A stretch of 7,454 bases of DNA from an uncultured Mycoplasmataceae bacterium (GTDB lineage: Bacteria; Bacillota_I; Bacilli_A; Mycoplasmatales; Mycoplasmoidaceae), in assembly GCA_947176435.1 (NCBI GenBank), contig CAMWQH010000026.1, forward strand, positions 1 through 7,454. The letters are read 5' to 3'. Below are positions 4,538 through 7,454 of this stretch, one piece after another. The notes beneath the pieces are model-generated. The model was given only the letters and a program-made list of their open reading frames with translations, was not told the origin of the DNA and searched no databases. The position numbers were made by a program, and so were the translations under genes. Position 1 is the first letter of the stretch. Every line of letters starts with the position of its first letter.

Positions 4538-7375
4538 ATGAGTGATAAAACATTAAATTACATTTCTGTTCACGGAGCAAGAGAAAATAATTTAAAAAAC
4601 GTTAGTGTAGATATTCCAAAGAATAAACTAGTAGTTATTACGGGCTTGTCTGGTTCAGGAAAATCTTCACTTGCTTTTGACACTATATATGCAGAAGGAC
4701 AAAGAAGATATCTAGAATCGTTATCTTCTTATGCAAGACAATTTTTGGGTGGTAACGAAAAGCCTGATGTTGATTCAATTGAAGGTTTATCACCAGCAAT
4801 TGCTATTGACCAAAAATCAACATCAAATAACCCAAGATCAACAGTAGGAACAGTTACAGAAATATACGATTATTTAAGAGTTTTATTTGCTAGAATTGGC
4901 GAGCCATATTGCCCTAATGGACACGGGAAAATTGAAACATTAACCATTAACCAGATAGTTAACAAGATATTTGATTCTTTTAAAGAAGATGATAAAATTC
5001 AGATTCTTTCTCCAGTAGCATATAAACAAAAAGGCACTTTTAAAAACGAATTAGATAAATTAAAAGCAGAAGGTTTTTTGCGTGTAAGAATTGATGGTGA
5101 AATAATTTCATTAGATAGTGATATTAAATTAGAAAAAAACAAATTTCACTATATAGATATTGTTATTGATCGTATTATCGGAAACAAAGACAATGATACT
5201 AAATTAAGAATAACAGAAGCTGTAGAAATTGCATTAAAACATGGTGAAAACAAAGTTGTTGTATTAGTTAATGAAAAAGAAACCTTGTATTCACAATCTC
5301 ATGCATGTAAAGTCTGTGGTTTTAATATTCCTGAGCTTGAACCAAGATTATTTTCTTTTAACTCTCCAGTAGGTGCTTGCCAAAAATGTAAAGGTTTAGG
5401 TTTTACATATGAACCTGATGAAAACAAAATGATAATTGATCGTTCATTAAGTATTAATGAAGGTGGATTAGACTATTTTAAAAATACTGTTAATACTACT
5501 TCAATGGATTGATTAAGATTTGATCAATTGCTAAAACACTACAAAATTTCTAAAACAAAACCATTAAGTCAATTTACAAAAAAAGAAATGGACATTATTA
5601 TGTATGGTTCTCAAGAACCAATAGATATTACTATAAAATCAAGTGGGGGCAATGTATATAGTAAATATGACTATGCTGAAGGTGTTTTGTCGTTAGTAAA
5701 ACGTAGACACCTAGAAACATCAAGCGAACAAGCGAGACAATACTATTCAAAATATATGTCTGAAAAAGTTTGTCCTGAATGTAAAGGGCAACGTTTATCA
5801 CAAGCTGCACTATGTGTAAAAATCAACGGACAATCAATAATAGATTTAACAAATCAGTCTATTAAAAGATTGATTGATTTCTTTTTAGACTTAAAATTAA
5901 CTGAGAATCAGCAAAAAATTGCAAAACTTGCACTTAAAGAAATTATTGACCGTCTTACATTTTTGGATAATGTTGGTTTAGGATATTTAACATTAAGTAG
6001 AAGTGCAGCGACTTTATCAGGCGGAGAAGCTCAAAGAATTAGATTAGCTACTCAAATTGGTAGTTCATTAACTGGTGTTTTATATGTATTAGATGAACCT
6101 TCAATTGGATTACACCAAAAGGACAACAGAATGTTAATTAATACTCTCAAAAAAATGAGAGATTTAGGTAACACACTGCTAGTTGTAGAACATGATACTG
6201 AAACAATGCTAGAATCTGACTACATTATTGATGTTGGTCCTGGTGCAGGACAATTTGGCGGTAAAGTAATAGCTAAAGGTACACCAAAAGAAATTATGAC
6301 CAATAAAAATTCATTAACTGGTCAATATTTAAAAGGTGAAAAATTTATTCCTGTTCCTAAAACAAGAAGATCAGGAAACGGTAAAAAAATTATTTTAAAA
6401 GGTGCAACTGTAAATAACCTTAAAAACGTTGATGTAACTATACCATTAGGAAAATTTATTGCTGTTACTGGAGTTTCAGGTTCAGGAAAATCTTCACTAA
6501 TAAATGAAGCGCTAGCTAAGAACATTCAAAGATTAGTATTTAATCCTTTTGTTAAAGCACCAAAAATTAAAAGCTTAGTTGGTGCTCAAGATGTTGATAA
6601 ACTTATTATGGTTAGTCAAGAACCAATTGGTAGGACTCCAAGAAGTAATCCGGCAACTTATGTTGGTGTGTTTGATGATATAAGAGAATTATTTGCATCA
6701 ACACCAGAAGCTAAAGCAAGAGGATACACAAAAGGAAGATTTTCATTTAATATTCCAGGGGGAAGATGTGAAAAGTGCTGAGGCGATGGTGTTATTAGAA
6801 TTGAAATGCATTTCTTACCAGATGTATACATTACATGCGATGAATGTCATGGTAAAAGATACAATGAAGAAACACTTCAAATCAAATACAAAGGCAAATC
6901 AATTTATGATGTTCTTGATATGTCTGTAGTTGAGGCATTAGAATTCTTTAAGAATATTCCAAATATTCACCATAAGATTCAATTAATGAATGATGTTGGT
7001 TTGGGATATTTAAAACTTGGTACGCCTTCAGATAGATTATCGGGTGGTGAAGCTCAAAGAATAAAATTAGCTAAATTCTTACAAAGAAAGAGTGGTAAGA
7101 ACACAATTCTTATTTTGGATGAACCAACAACGGGTTTACACACTCATGATATAGCAAATTTAATTAATGTTTTAAATAGAATAGTTGATGCAGGAAGTAC
7201 CATTATTGTTATTGAACACAATTTAGATTTAATTAAATGTGCTGATCACATTATTGATATTGGACCAAATGGTGGTGAGGCAGGTGGAAAAATTATAGCA
7301 ACAGGAACACCTGAGCAAGTTGCAAGTCATGATGATATTTCATATACTGCTAAATATTTAAAAGAAATATTGTAA
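4538..7375 (+). CDS. uvrA: Excinuclease ABC subunit A
   Basis: UvrA is the dimeric ATPase that finds DNA lesions and loads UvrB in nucleotide excision repair. The protein is 945 aa, the usual full length. Seen in order: Walker A GLSGSGKS (36-43), zinc module 1 with C257, C260, C281 and C284, signature LSGGEAQR (493-500) with Walker B YVLDEPS (D519, E520), second Walker A GVSGSGKS (645-652), zinc module 2 with C744, C747, C767 and C770, and second signature LSGGEAQR (834-841) with Walker B LILDEPT (D861, E862). Two TGA codons encode Trp, at residue 325 and at W748 inside zinc module 2 (the usual CxxCxG context). Start: ATG 4538 gives the normal N-terminus ([13 protein letters not shown]). An in-frame ATG at 4502 would add 12 atypical residues, part of them encoded by the palindrome. 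No Shine-Dalgarno; regulation through the promoter dyad is likely. Confidence 0.97.
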
Positions 7376-7393
7376 AAATTTTAAACATTTTAT

Positions 7394-7454
7394 ATGACAA
7401 AAAAGAGACTTTTCTTGTGCCTCTATTTTTTCATTTTAATGTTAGTATTACTAC
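7394..7454 (+). CDS. Possible start of a membrane or exported protein (cut by window end)
   Basis: From ATG 7394 the frame stays open for 20 codons to the window end. It encodes M-T-K-K-R followed by an unbroken run of hydrophobic residues, as in a signal peptide or first membrane helix. It begins 18 bases after the uvrA stop and has no Shine-Dalgarno. T-rich DNA in this genome readily encodes such strings, and the same bases form a terminator-like hairpin, so this may not be a gene. Confidence 0.3.
   Translation, partial: MTKKRLFLCLYFFILMLVLL
7399..7431 (+). terminator. Possible uvrA terminator
   Basis: AGAG (7404-7407) pairs with CTCT (7421-7424), with an A-C mismatch and then a C-G pair closing a nine-base loop. 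Flanking A and T runs extend the stem past an A-A mismatch, and the 3' side ends in six T (7426-7431). It starts 24 bases after the uvrA stop. The imperfect stem makes this a modest call. Confidence 0.4.

Noticed and set aside
5510..6781. uvrA looking split into three pieces.
   Set aside because: The breaks at 5510-5512 and 6779-6781 are TGA. The second is the Trp of a CxxCWG zinc motif, and the joined protein has all UvrA domains at normal length.
6322..6929. Other-frame ORFs inside uvrA on both strands.
   Set aside because: They overlap conserved ATPase and zinc-module codons and show no features of their own.

Overview
This is a low-GC, gene-dense window from a mollicute that reads UGA as tryptophan. 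UGA falls at tryptophan positions inside four otherwise intact genes: both PAP2-like membrane proteins, the sirtuin and uvrA. Read with the standard code these would look like strings of broken ORFs; with translation table 4 each is one full-length gene. The gene set and the occasional use of TGG and CGT would suit the Spiroplasma / Entomoplasma-Mesoplasma / Mycoplasma mycoides branch, but placement to genus is an inference.

Layout, left to right. A PAP2-superfamily membrane protein gene (1010 to 3, minus strand, 3' end cut by the window edge) is divergent from the ribosomal operon rplK-rplA (L11 and L1, 1162-2297). The rplK leader contains a clear L1-binding mRNA hairpin, the classic autoregulatory site of this operon. 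A second PAP2-like gene (2297-3373, plus strand) starts inside the rplA stop codon. It is a paralogue of the first, so the L11-L1 operon is bracketed by two outward-pointing copies of the same family. An intrinsic-terminator-like hairpin lies inside the first 25 codons of the second copy. A Sir2-family NAD-dependent deacylase (4099 to 3374, minus) meets that gene tail to tail with no spacer. Divergent from it are a small membrane-anchored helical protein (4154-4483) and uvrA (4538-7375, 945 aa, complete). A 21-bp near-perfect dyad overlaps the likely uvrA promoter. The final 79 bases hold either a weak terminator or the start of another membrane or exported protein.

How the parts relate. L1 probably controls rplK-rplA translation through the leader hairpin. 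The downstream PAP2 gene seems to be expressed by readthrough and translational coupling from rplA, throttled by the embedded terminator. UvrA is the damage-recognition ATPase of nucleotide excision repair, and the dyad suggests it is regulated. The strongest candidates for something undescribed are the paired PAP2 paralogues around the L11-L1 operon, the terminator hidden in a coding region, the G8 tract that could switch the left PAP2 gene, and the operator-like dyad at uvrA. No tRNA, rRNA, CRISPR array or insertion sequence was seen, and no stretch over 300 bases lacks a gene.
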